The notes below the pieces were generated by a model. The model worked only from the letters and a program-made list of their open reading frames with translations. It did no database searches and was not told the DNA's origin. Below are positions 11,594 to 21,384 of a stretch of 64,000 nucleotides of DNA, piece after piece. The stretch's first letter is position 1; each line of letters starts with the position of its first letter. The position numbers were made by a program, and so were the translations under genes. The DNA comes from Neopestalotiopsis rosae (Eukaryota > Ascomycota > Sordariomycetes > Amphisphaeriales > Sporocadaceae), in assembly GCA_023078685.1 (NCBI GenBank), contig JALGAS010000002.1, forward strand, positions 186,001 to 250,000. Direction: 5' to 3'.

Positions 11594-13125
11594 CTACCAA
11601 GGAGTAACAGTGCTGGTGGCCTGCGGCACAGTGCACGTAGCGGCGAGGGCAGCTGTGGCCTCTGTGGTGTTCTTGGAGATGCAGGGATAGTCGTCGCCGA
11701 GCCCTCCCTTGATGCCATCACAGATAATGACGGCCTCACCACAGGGTGAGGTGATGTTGAAGTTCTTGAATTGGATGTTGTCGCAAACGGCGTTGGGGTT
11801 CGTCGAGCAGGTGAGCGATGCCACTGCCGTGCCGTATTTGCCAGATGTGTAACCCGTGAAATTCTCAAAGAGAATGTTGGTGATGTTCATTTGCGAGGGG
11901 TATGCGGCGCAGGTCGACGCGTTGATCTGTATGATTGCAATCCTGGTCAGCATGTTTGTTCTGGTTTTGTTCTGACACCAGAGCGTGAACAAACGAAAGG
12001 ATTACTCACATTGAAGTAGCACGAGTCAAGGAAAGCCGAGTACTCGTTGGCCGCCTGCCAGAAGTTCCTAAAGGTGACATTGTTGACGAAACCGTAGCCA
12101 ACGTCTGGACCAGCCCAAGTCTTTATTCTGGCGCCGTGCTGGCCATTGAGGAGCCACACGTTTTCAATGACAACGTCCTGGATATAGCTGTACTCGCCCT
12201 CGTACTGACCAACGGAGCCCATTGACTGGCCATGAGTACCTGTTAATCTATTAGTATCTGGGCCTCAGCCTCACAATCACTAGGGAAGACGCTTACCGTT
12301 GCAGTACATGGTGTCGACGTGGATGTTGGTGGCATTGGACTTGGGCGAGAAGCAATCGTCACCAATGTTGACCCAAACTTGCTCTACGGTCAAGTCGACA
12401 ACGTTTAGGGAGTCGAAAAAGTCCGTGTTCTTGGGAAGGGCAGAGGCATTGTTGGACTCTGCGGTCACAATGACGTTCTTGAAGGAAACACCTTGGGAGG
12501 TGACAATGAAGTTGGTCCAGCAAGGAGAGTCCTTCTCGTGGATGCCCTCCATGGCGAAGTTTGTCGCATTCTCGGCGTAGAATAGAATAGGTCGGAGGTA
12601 TTCGTTGTCTGGGTCCAAGATCTCGAGTCCTGCAAACTCGTTCCACCATCTCTGACCATTACCATTGAGAACGCCCTCGCCAAAGATCTTGACGTCCTTG
12701 CCTCCCCATTTCCAGAACATGAGCGAATTCTGGAACGGATGGGCAAAGGCATTCGCTTGCCAGTAGGGAGTGTCGTTGGTAAACTTGACCTCGCCGTCCC
12801 ACTGGACTTGGACGTCGTTCAAAAAAGTCAGGTCAAGGGGTTTGCCAATGATGTAGAGCTTGTCCTTTGCAAGTTGCAGGGTTCCGCCATTGTTGGCCTC
12901 TTGGAGACCTGCGTAGAACTCGTCGGCGACATCATCCGTGTCGTTCTTGGAGTCTCGGATGGTGACAATATGCCGATCACCACCGCCACATCCTGGAGAT
13001 GGCGTGTATGGGTGCTTGTCTCGAAATTCGTCAACGTTTCGTGGAACATTGGCTGGCAGCTCTCCAAAGGCAGCGAGAGCGCCAGCAGCCGCCGATAAGG
13101 GAACGAAGAGAGAAAGGAAGCGCAT
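11594..13125 (-). CDS. secreted exo-polygalacturonase, GH28
   Basis: Pectin-degrading glycoside hydrolase family 28 enzyme of the exo-acting type, releasing galacturonic acid from polygalacturonan. Three exons on the minus strand (13125-12297, 12239-12010, 11926-11594) give 463 residues. A signal peptide (MRFLSLFVPLSAAAGALA) precedes the beta-helix. Catalytic motifs are intact: NTDFFDS, GDDC in WVNIGDDCFSPKS, the His loop GTHGQSMGS, and RIK in ARIKTW. Exo- rather than endo-action is inferred from the CNGTHG..MGSVGQY context and the WWNEF insert typical of exo-polygalacturonases. Several N-glycosylation sequons are present. Expression is likely pectin-induced and glucose-repressed, as in the family, but I cannot assign specific sites. 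Confidence 0.9.
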
Positions 13126-14429
13126 GATGAACCAATGCAGTAAATCAAATCTGACGATGGTTTCTCAAGACCACAGAACTCTGCTTTTCCCGGAATCGAA
13201 GGACAGAACAGGAAAGGGGGCAGAAAGAGCTTGGAGCACGATCGAGCTTTTATGCTGGTCCTCTCGTCGCCCAGGACGTCCTTGTCGATTCGTCACCATT
13301 GCTTTCTTTTGTTGGACCCTGGATTCTCCAAAAACCCGGCATGGCGGACCGCGTCGATTCTGAGCTCGAATGAGCCATTGACCGTCGTATTGCCTCCCTG
13401 AACATATCGCTTAGCCCTCGCTATAGTAGAGACTCTCAATCTCTGAAGGGCTGGTTCCACCTATCAAGACTTGGTGCAACCCTGTGCGGTCATGCTGGCC
13501 CTGAGTACTATGATGTTACCCCCTGGTAATAGTGTCGCCTCCGACCTTTTGCGCACGTGGAGAGAAGTGATCAGATAAACAACTTGTCACTCGCGAGCCC
13601 TTGGCGGCGATGATGATTGACGGAATCTCGAGTAGAAATGTCCGTTTAGCGAACCCTTCCCCACACTACAGCACCCGGATAGTGAGTCTGAGTCCCGATC
13701 AGCGCTGCGGCTGGGGTCTTGGCGGCCTTATATCCCCGCAAGTTCCCCAACATTTTAGCTTCCCCGCATCCCTATAGACCATGGCTCCAGTGGCTGGTGG
13801 GCTACTGGGCTGGTAGCTCCTCTTACTTCCATGTAGCCTTGAGGTGAGACTCATTGTCCATTCGAGGGCCAACGGCTAAGAAATTGGGGTTGCCAGCTAA
13901 CAATGGACTATTCGTCTTGGGACTCACACTTGGCATGCATCATGGCCCTTATTAATATCCGCTTGAACAGTTCATGCAAGAAAATAATCTACCAGCTTGA
14001 AGATGACAAGAAATTGGCTTTGCCGTGTTCCCGATTGGTTCTTGGTTCTCCAGGTTACTATGGATGCAGCCGTGTTCTGGACCATCTATCGGATCATGCT
14101 ACGTCCTCACCGAGACTTTGTGAATTGTGTAATAAATACTTCTGCTCGCTTAGGGGTCTCTTGTCCAATATGGATTGCCCAAGACGATTGATTATGTGTT
14201 GGCAATATGATGCGTGTTACACCTTGAATGTAATACAGAGTGATAGTTAGTGTGTTTTGAACGCACACCGCTGGAAGTACGGGATACTTAGAAGGCCATG
14301 AGACTGTGCCTTGTCTAGTTAATTCTCTCGATCAGATCCGCGTCACCTTATTGCAGATTATGCCAGAAGCGTCCATACTGAACTATCGTAGATCTAGATT
14401 CCTCAATTCACGGCTTGCTCTACACAAAC
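13126..14429. other. gene-free stretch with the exo-polygalacturonase promoter
   Basis: About 1.3 kb without a credible gene. A TATA-like CATAAAAG on the minus strand (13247-13254) lies about 125 bp upstream of the polygalacturonase ATG, so the first part is its promoter. Nothing else is recognisable. Confidence 0.45.
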
Positions 14430-15344
14430 TTACAGCTTACTATCCACCCACTTTGGCTTCCTCCTCTCTACAAAGCTCTTGACGCCTTCCTTCATATTGT
14501 CGCCCTTTTCAATCTTGCTGTACCATCCTCTGAGGAGCGTCTCAGTGCCCTTCTCCGCATCGATACCCTCCCATCCAAGCTTCAGACCCTCGCGGCTCAC
14601 AATGACGGCATCTGGGCTGTTTGCTGCAATTTTGCCAGCCCATTCCAGAGCCTTTTCAAGAACCAATGTCCTTTTGGCTCCTCCGTTCACATTCCCCTTT
14701 GGCACAACTTCGTTGACCAGTCCCCACTCCCTCATCTCTTGAGCCGTATAGCGTTTTCCTGTGAGGGCCATTTCGGTTGCCCGTTGACGGCCGACGGTGC
14801 GGATAATGCGCGGCAGGGCGCCAGCGAGGGCAATGACACCAATGGTGACCTCGGGCAGCGAAAAGGCAGCGTCCGATGCTGCCACAATCATGTCGCAGTT
14901 GATGGCCATTTCCATGCCGCCGCCAAAGCATATGCCATTGACCGCCGCCACGATGGGCTTGAGGCCCGCTCGGTTCGACATGCCGCCGAACCCACCTCGG
15001 GGAAACCGCCCAGAGGGCCGATCTCTCCTGTTGCTCGGGGCAGACGCTGCGGTTTCCCCACTGCCGTCGCTGTTGATGTTGTCCCACTCCTTCAGATCAG
15101 CTCCGGCGGAGAAAGCACGCCCAGTGCCCGTGATGACGGCGACACGCAGACTGGGCTCGTCATCGAACCAATCCCACAAGCGCTCTAGGGCATAGTGCTG
15201 AGGGCGCGGAATAGCATTGAGCGCATCGGCGCGGTTGAGCGTCACGAGCATGACATGAGGATAGTCCGCAGGGAATGAGACGTCAGTGTGCAACACGTCG
15301 GGCGGCGCAGAAGCGAATGAAGGATATGAAGACTTGGCCGCCAT
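14430..15344 (-). CDS. peroxisomal enoyl-CoA hydratase/isomerase
   Basis: Crotonase-fold enzyme of 304 residues, single exon, acting on enoyl-CoA esters in fatty-acid or related acyl-CoA breakdown. The oxyanion-hole segment RAFSAGADLKEW and a second glycine-rich segment FGGGMEMAINCDMIVAA are present, as are both candidate catalytic glutamates (GGGMEMA and LPEVTIG). The protein ends in Ser-Lys-Leu, a canonical PTS1 signal, so import into peroxisomes is strongly suggested. A Gly/Arg-rich insert (residues about 95-120) separates the two halves and is unusual in length. Exact reaction (hydratase, delta3-delta2 isomerase or another crotonase activity) cannot be told from sequence. Confidence 0.88.
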   Translation of the reverse strand: MAAKSSYPSFASAPPDVLHTDVSFPADYPHVMLVTLNRADALNAIPRPQHYALERLWDWFDDEPSLRVAVITGTGRAFSAGADLKEWDNINSDGSGETAASAPSNRRDRPSGRFPRGGFGGMSNRAGLKPIVAAVNGICFGGGMEMAINCDMIVAASDAAFSLPEVTIGVIALAGALPRIIRTVGRQRATEMALTGKRYTAQEMREWGLVNEVVPKGNVNGGAKRTLVLEKALEWAGKIAANSPDAVIVSREGLKLGWEGIDAEKGTETLLRGWYSKIEKGDNMKEGVKSFVERRKPKWVDSKL

Positions 15345-16049
15345 AATGGTAGAGTTTCTGGTCTAACACTTGTACTGTGTTGATTGAACGTGATTGCAGC
15401 TTTCAATGTGACTGCCCGATCAGAGGCCTGTAGCTCAGCTCAACCAGTAAAGCAATTCTATTGACGGGGATCTGCAACGGAAAACACAATTGTATCGTTG
15501 GCGACAAGTCTTTCAAGTGCTCCAGGGCCGCGTAAGAAATACAAATCAAGGAGAAATGAACAAGACAGGTACCAATTGCTAACCTTGTGAAGTGAGGTCA
15601 AAGGTGAGATGTGATGTTGCAGCCAAGTGCCTAGGGAAACGTGGGGCCCCCAGCTTACAAGCCTCGGTACGGAGTCGTACCCCAGAAAGTCGGAGAAGCT
15701 ACTCCGCAAATCACGGCACTGTTTACATCTCTACGGGGGCCAACTAACCAAGAGCAGCATCGTGAACAAAAGGCAGATGTGGCATGGTTAACTGTGGTCA
15801 TTTTCGCACATCGAATAGTCTCACAAAAGCGCATATTTGGGTTATCAGCATCAGATATCAGATGGTCACGATGAACTAAACATCATGCTTCGTTTGATGC
15901 AGTATTATTAGGACTGGGCAGGACTCAAATGCTGGATTCCAATTTTCAGGCGCCAAACACCGTAACCAGTAAAATGAGCTGGCAACCCCCTATTGCCCCT
16001 GGTCTTTGTTAGATTTATATATACACGTCTCTCAAGACCTCTCGCGCAA
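15345..16049. other. gene-free stretch
   Basis: 705 bp between the hydratase start and the end of the splicing-factor gene. Only short frames without resemblance to known proteins; it includes the hydratase promoter and the 3' UTR of the splicing factor. Confidence 0.45.
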
Positions 16050-18554
16050 CTATGCAGAGAGTCCTCGCTTCTCGCTTTCTGTGTAGAAGATGACCATTCG
16101 CCATAGCTTCTTGACCAGTGCCTCTGCTTCATCATCCAGTGCCTGTGATTATTGTCAGTAAGAGTTCATAGTCGAAAGTCGTTGGAAAAGAATAGGCGAC
16201 TTACCTCTGCCAAGGTCTCGACCAGCTCGGCGGGCTGTCCATGCTTTCTCAGATGCTCCTCTACCACTTCAATGAGCAACTCCTCCTGCACACCCAAGTA
16301 CTCAACCAACTTCTTTTCCACAAAGGGCCTTAACTTGTCGCGAATCACACCCTCGTCCAAAAAGTCCCACTTGATGTCCCACTGCCAAAGGCCTTCCTTT
16401 TCGTTGGGAATTTCTTGGGCCAGCGAGCGCACAGCCTGTTCGCGATCTTCGTTGGACATGCCAGCAGCATCGGCCGGGTCGAACTTGATGGGAACAATCG
16501 TTCGCTTCTTGTTCTCCTCTTCCTCGTCCTCAAGGAGACCTTCAACTTCGGCGACGGTCTTGCGTTGAGGAGCTGCACGCTGTGCCTGTGCTCGTTGGGC
16601 TGCTGCACCGAGAGAAAGCTTGAACGGCTGAGGCGCAACACCTCCTGGTCTGCCAGTGTGCCGTTGCTCCATTTCGCGTGCCTGTTCATTGAGGAATGAG
16701 TCGGCCATGCCTCTAGCCTGTTCGCGCTCTGCATCCTCGGCAATGCGTTCCTGTTCCTCTGCTGCCCGATCAGCGTCGTCGGCTGCAATTTCTCTGGCAC
16801 GGAATGCGGTTCGGTTGCGGATCCAGGCACTGCGGTCAGCGTAATATTCCTCCTTTTTCCTCGAAGCCTCGGCATCGTCGTCAAAGTGCTTCAGACGCTC
16901 CAGCATGGCCTCCCGCCTCTTGGCAACATCAGCTTCGTCCGTTTCGTCGCGCTCCCGCTCACGCTCTAAAGCCGCCGCCCTTGTCCTTTCTCGGTTCAGC
17001 CATCGTCGCTCAGCATCCAGGTAGAGCTTCTCGGCTTCTGATTCTTGCTTTGCTACACGCCGACGCTCCAGTTCCTCGTCACTGGCATCGCTGTCTTCGT
17101 CTTCACGATGTAGAGGAAGTCCGCCGTTTGTAATGCCGCCATTGACAAAGTTGACAGATCGGTTGTAGTCTTTACCCAAATCCGTCTTTTGTCCTTTAGG
17201 TCCAGACGGGGCGTTGGGGACACCTCTAGGGCCCAGTGGCGTATTGTTTGAGCTCGACCCAGCGCCGAGCGGCGGAGAAGCAAGTCTTGATGGTCGGTTG
17301 CCCGCCGCACGCTGCCGTTCCATGGCCTCGAGTTCTTCTTCTCTCTTCAGTCTCTCCAAGTCACGCTTGATGCTTCGCTCTCGGAAAGCCGCGATTTCGG
17401 CGGCAACCGTTTCGCGCATTTCGGCGGGAATATCTGCCAGCTCGTCGTCTTGGGCCAGGGGAATATTGACCACTTCGACGTTTTCGCCAGTCTGGCCGCT
17501 GTTGCCCATGGCCACATCTCCATCCGCGTCTGCTCCTGATTTCAAGGGAGGGTAGAAGAAATTGCGGACAGTCTGCTTCAACGCACCTATGGCCGCAGAT
17601 AGTCTAGCATCTGCCTCTGATTCATTTGTTCGGCCCTCTATGTAGGACTCGAGGTAGTTTGTGGTGTTTTCGTCCAGCTTGAATTGAAGCTTGGACTTGT
17701 CAAAATTCTCGTAAGAATCGTCTGCGTCTTCGGGGGCTTCTGTAGGCGCCTGTTTCTTGGTGGGTATTTGTATCTCCTTCAGAAGTTCCGAGGCTACCCA
17801 CAATGATTCGGCGTCCTCAAATTGAGCAAAGCCAAAAGGCAGTTCCTTGCCGGCCGCATCGCTGGCTCTTTCCCATTTGCGTAAATTACCGACAATCTTC
17901 AAAATCTCCTCAATGCCGTCGTTGCCGCGAATGCCGTCGGTGATTCCCTGCACAAATACGGTGCGAACGATCTCCTCTTTCGTGGGCGGCACGAGAGCTT
18001 GCATACTCTCGCGCACAGCCTGGCGAGTCTGATCGATTCCGCGTTCCATGCCCAGCCCCGAGCGGGGGCCAGCGGACTGTGGTGCATCATGCTCTCTGCG
18101 ACCAGGCCCGCCTGGCGTTGAAGGTTTCGAGGGAAGAGTTCCTAGCCTAATCACCGGAGCATTGAAGTTTATGTTGGGCATGTTCGGGGGAGCTTGGAAG
18201 TTTGAAGGCAAGCCGCTAGGTCGATTAGCTTGATTGAGAATCGGCTGCTGGACACCGGGGGGTGCCATTCCGGGGGCAGACATGCCTGGGGGAGGTCCTG
18301 TCACAGCATCGTCAGTATAGATGTCGCAGGGTTGGCCAATTTGAATCTCTGAGAGTGTAGCTTACCTAGACCAGGTGGTGTAGAGATACCTGGGGGTGGG
18401 CCAGTGGCGCCAGGGTATGAATTATAACCTGGCGGAGGCCCAAAGCCAGGCACTGCGCAAAACATCCAGAGTCAGTATCTGTTCATCCATGAGGGTTCAG
18501 ATATAGGAATGCACGTCGCAAGCACTCACCTCCGCCATAGGGATTGTAGGACAT
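16050..18554 (-). CDS. RBM25/Snu71-like splicing factor with RRM and PWI domains
   Basis: Nuclear pre-mRNA splicing protein related to human RBM25 and yeast Snu71, which associate with U1 snRNP and influence splice-site choice. Four exons (18554-18530, 18452-18366, 18297-16205, 16142-16050) encode 765 residues. The first exon is only 25 nt (MSYNPYGG). A Pro/Gly-rich N-terminus (GPPPG repeats) precedes an RRM-like domain (TVFVQGITDGI ... LPFGFAQFEDAESLW). A long, highly charged Arg/Glu/Asp region follows, then a C-terminal PWI domain (LWQWDIKWDFLDEGVIRDKL ... KKLVEYLGVQEELLIEVVEE) that continues into the last short exon (LWRMVIFYTESEKRGLSA). The domain order matches RBM25. It is divergent from the bS21m gene, 527 bp away. 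Confidence 0.88.
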
Positions 18555-19081
18555 GCTGAAGGCCGATGTTGAGCAAAGCGGAAGCTCCTCTAGCCTCGTC
18601 GTCGCGCTTGCCTACGGTCGATGCGCACCTTGGCTGTCGTCGTCGTTGTCGTCGATTGTAAAGCTGATGATGAGTATTCTTGTATGTGGCTGCTAATGTT
18701 AAAAATTGGGAAGTCGGAAGCAATGAGCAATGCGTCAGTCTTTGTGGAATGGCGACCGCTCTTAGAAATGCTCAAAGCGCAATCAAGATCTCCCGTCAAC
18801 TTTTTGACGTTTATCGGCAAGCCAACTTGAGCATCCCAGCCAACGCGCTTGTCAAAGGAAGTCAAGACGCTAGGCACAATCATTGGCTCGTGGGGCCGGA
18901 AGCTACGCTAAAAGTGGACCGCGGAGTCAAGAATCTCCTCCGCCGACGAAATTCCCAAGTTTCGATCTGGGGAGAGCTGCAGCTTGAATGCGGTAATCTT
19001 GAGATTCGCCCCGGTTCGCGATTGACGTGTCGCAACATTTGGAATCTGCCCAATTTCAATCCACAGATATGTAAGCTCACA
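18555..19081. promoter_or_regulatory. divergent promoter region of RBM25-like and bS21m genes
   Basis: 527 bp between two divergent ATGs, so both promoters must lie here. A longer open frame reads through it into bS21m, but its upstream part has no recognisable similarity and is treated as leader. No TATA box is obvious, as usual for housekeeping genes. Confidence 0.45.
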
Positions 19082-19798
19082 ATGGCAACTTCTCTTGTCC
19101 GCATACAAGCTGACTGGTCAACAAGGGCGACAGAATTGGGCCGTGTCGCCAACGCGGCAGTCCGTTCTACCTCGGGGAGAGCGCCACAACCTTTCCTTTC
19201 AGTATCCTCAAGATGCAAGCACACGCCCTCGACGAGTCTTGTGTCTTCGTTCCAGAACCTTGGCTTGAACGGCTCCCAGATGCGCTTTGCATCGGGATGG
19301 ACAGCACCTCGATCTGGCAAAGCAGATTACGGCGATGAATCAAACATTACCAAGCCCAAGACCACCATTTCACCACAAGCATTCCGTTCTGCCAAACCTG
19401 AACTACCGGATCCCGACACCACCAAGCCCGAGCCAACGATTGATAATGAGGATATGGTGCGAGACGTTTCGTTTGGTCTGGGAGACCTGTCAAACAGCAA
19501 GTACTGGTCTGAGGATAGGGCGCAGATGACTGCGAAGTACCCTGAGATTCGCTGTGTCGCACGAACTGGCCGGACAATTCAAGTCATGAAGGGTACAGAT
19601 CCTACCAGGGCATTCAAGATGCTGCAAATGTCAGTGACTGGCAACCGGGTCAGGCAGGACGAAAGACAACAAAAGTTTCACGAGCGTCCTGGTTTGAAGA
19701 GAAAGAGACTCAATTCTGAGCGGTGGAGGAGGAGGTTCAAGAAGGCTTTCAAGTCCACATGTGCCCGAGTTGAGGAGCTCAGACGGCAAGGATGGTAA
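19082..19798 (+). CDS. MRP21: mitochondrial small-subunit ribosomal protein bS21m (Mrp21)
   Basis: Component of the mitochondrial ribosome small subunit, homologous to bacterial S21. Single exon, 238 residues from ATG 19082 (MATSLVRIQADWSTRATELG); this start is chosen because the sequence after it is a basic, Ser-rich presequence suitable for mitochondrial import. The S21 domain fills the last third: GRTIQVMKGTDPTRAFKMLQ, RQDERQQKFHERPGLKRKR, and WRRRFKKAFKSTCARVEELR, ending in RQGW. The long disordered middle (residues about 40-140) is usual for fungal homologues. The frame stays open upstream of this ATG, so a longer N-terminus cannot be fully excluded. Confidence 0.85.
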   Translation: MATSLVRIQADWSTRATELGRVANAAVRSTSGRAPQPFLSVSSRCKHTPSTSLVSSFQNLGLNGSQMRFASGWTAPRSGKADYGDESNITKPKTTISPQAFRSAKPELPDPDTTKPEPTIDNEDMVRDVSFGLGDLSNSKYWSEDRAQMTAKYPEIRCVARTGRTIQVMKGTDPTRAFKMLQMSVTGNRVRQDERQQKFHERPGLKRKRLNSERWRRRFKKAFKSTCARVEELRRQGW

Positions 19799-20778
19799 AG
19801 ATCCGATATTACTGGGCGTTGGACTTTCTAGCGACAAAGTATCAACCGGCGAATTGCACCCAAGAAGCGTCGGCCACGAGTGGGTTGTACCATGTTTAGT
19901 CCTCGCATACTCGAGCTTGTGTCTGTAAGAGCAACTGTATACATATCAATAAGCAATGATTTTCACAGTACCCATTTCTTCCGCAGATGTGCCTTGTTTA
20001 GAAGAATCTTTGGGACCCTTTGGAGCCTGTCTTCCACACAATCGGTCCAGATTAAGCATCCAGTTTTGGAACAAGGTCTAGAGGCGGGAATGGATCGTTT
20101 CTAATTTAGGTATTGGTATTCTGGGCACTTTCTCCAGTAACTTTCAGTGTAGGCAACGGGCGAAATTGACACGACTATCGGAATCGGATCAAGGATGAGA
20201 CGGTCCCCTTTTCGCAATCCGAGCCTAGCAATGCATGGCTGGCATTTCGGGATCGATCACAGACATTAACGGCTGAGAGCCAAATACTGGACCTCTGTGA
20301 CAGAGTCTGTGAGTGTGATAATAGTGTCGACGTGGTATGATCCTGGCCTTAGCATTCATTAGAAATAGTCCAAAACGGGAGGAAAGGTTTCTCATGATTG
20401 GCCAGAACAACACATAACAAGTTTGCCAATATCGAAATTGAAACATAATCGACCGAGAAGAAAGTGCATAAGTTGTTTTTTACAATTGTAAAATATGATC
20501 TACTTTCAGGGACAGAAGAGGAAAAACATATCTATCCAAATTTGGTCGAATAGGATGACCTGGGTACATGAGACCTAATAATGATTAATGTTGGTTTCCC
20601 ATTGCCGGCCGGAAGCCCCACTGACAGTACGGCGCGGGCCTAGCGATAACAAATCGTCGATAAGCCAGCGCCAAAGTCATTCACTCCTACTGCACCGAGA
20701 CGACATTTCCATAACTCGGGGGGTCAGGGCGGCCGCTATGAGACATTGTGCTTCCTTGGTCTCACAGAGTCACTCGCC
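19799..20778. other. gene-free stretch
   Basis: 980 bp holding the bS21m 3' end and the promoter of the Rieske gene. Short open frames only; nothing recognisable. Confidence 0.45.
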
Positions 20779-21384
20779 ATGTTCGCTGCCTTTGTAGCGC
20801 CGAACCGCCGCGGCGACGCGTGGTTTTCCGTGGGCCTGGCGTCTTCCTTTCCCAACATCACAGAGTCCGGCAGCGACATTGTGGCCGACACCCGGCCCTG
20901 CGGCGGCGGCCAAGGGGAGGAGGCCCCTGGGTGCAAGGTGTTCCAGGTGCCCAAGGACGACAGCTCGCTTGCGGCTCAAGTGGACTCGTCTGATGTGGAA
21001 GAGGCCGCATTCACAGCGCGAGATCTAAAAGACCAGGTTCTTGTTTTTCAGTACAAGGGCAAGTTCCATGCCATCAATAATGTAGGTTATTCAATTGACT
21101 TTGTAATCAAGTTTCCATTCGCTCATGATTTACAGCAATGCCCTCATTCTTCGTTTCCTCTGTCAAACGGCACCCCTTTTGACATTGAGGACTTTGGCAT
21201 TGTGTTGAGTGCAGGCATTTCCTGCCCAAAGCATGGCTGGTCGTTTGATCTCTTCTCGGGTCAGGGAGACAGAGGAACCTATCGGTTGAAGCTATGGGAG
21301 GTTCAGGCTCGGCCTGTTGCAGGAGCGCTTGCGGACGATGAAGAGCGAGAGATATGGGTTAGGAGGAAGCAAAGGATGGGATAG
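20779..21384 (+). CDS. Rieske [2Fe-2S] domain protein
   Basis: Small soluble protein of 183 residues with one Rieske iron-sulfur domain. Two exons, 20779-21081 and 21136-21384. The cluster ligands are Cys103-Pro-His105 and Cys131-Pro-Lys-His134 (CPHSSFPLSNG and SCPKHGWSFDLFSG); the first pair is created just after the intron. The strand before it, DQVLVFQYKGKFHAINN, matches nitrite-reductase-small-subunit-like Rieske folds. The start ATG 20779 (MFAAFVAPNRRGD) is the first in frame. No oxygenase catalytic domain or membrane anchor is present, so it is probably an electron carrier, with unknown partner. The 54-nt intron has no stop in frame, so an unspliced product would carry 18 extra residues. 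Confidence 0.82.
   Translation: MFAAFVAPNRRGDAWFSVGLASSFPNITESGSDIVADTRPCGGGQGEEAPGCKVFQVPKDDSSLAAQVDSSDVEEAAFTARDLKDQVLVFQYKGKFHAINNVGYSIDFVIKFPFAHDLQQCPHSSFPLSNGTPFDIEDFGIVLSAGISCPKHGWSFDLFSGQGDRGTYRLKLWEVQARPVAGALADDEEREIWVRRKQRMG

Noticed and set aside
15425..15480. tRNA-like stretch (CCTGTAGCTCAGCTC...)
   Set aside because: Resembles an A-box, but no cloverleaf, anticodon arm or B-box (GGTTCGANTCC) can be drawn downstream.
18680..19081. N-terminal extension of the bS21m reading frame
   Set aside because: The frame is open but the residues show no similarity and the mitochondrial presequence begins at ATG 19082; treated as leader and promoter.
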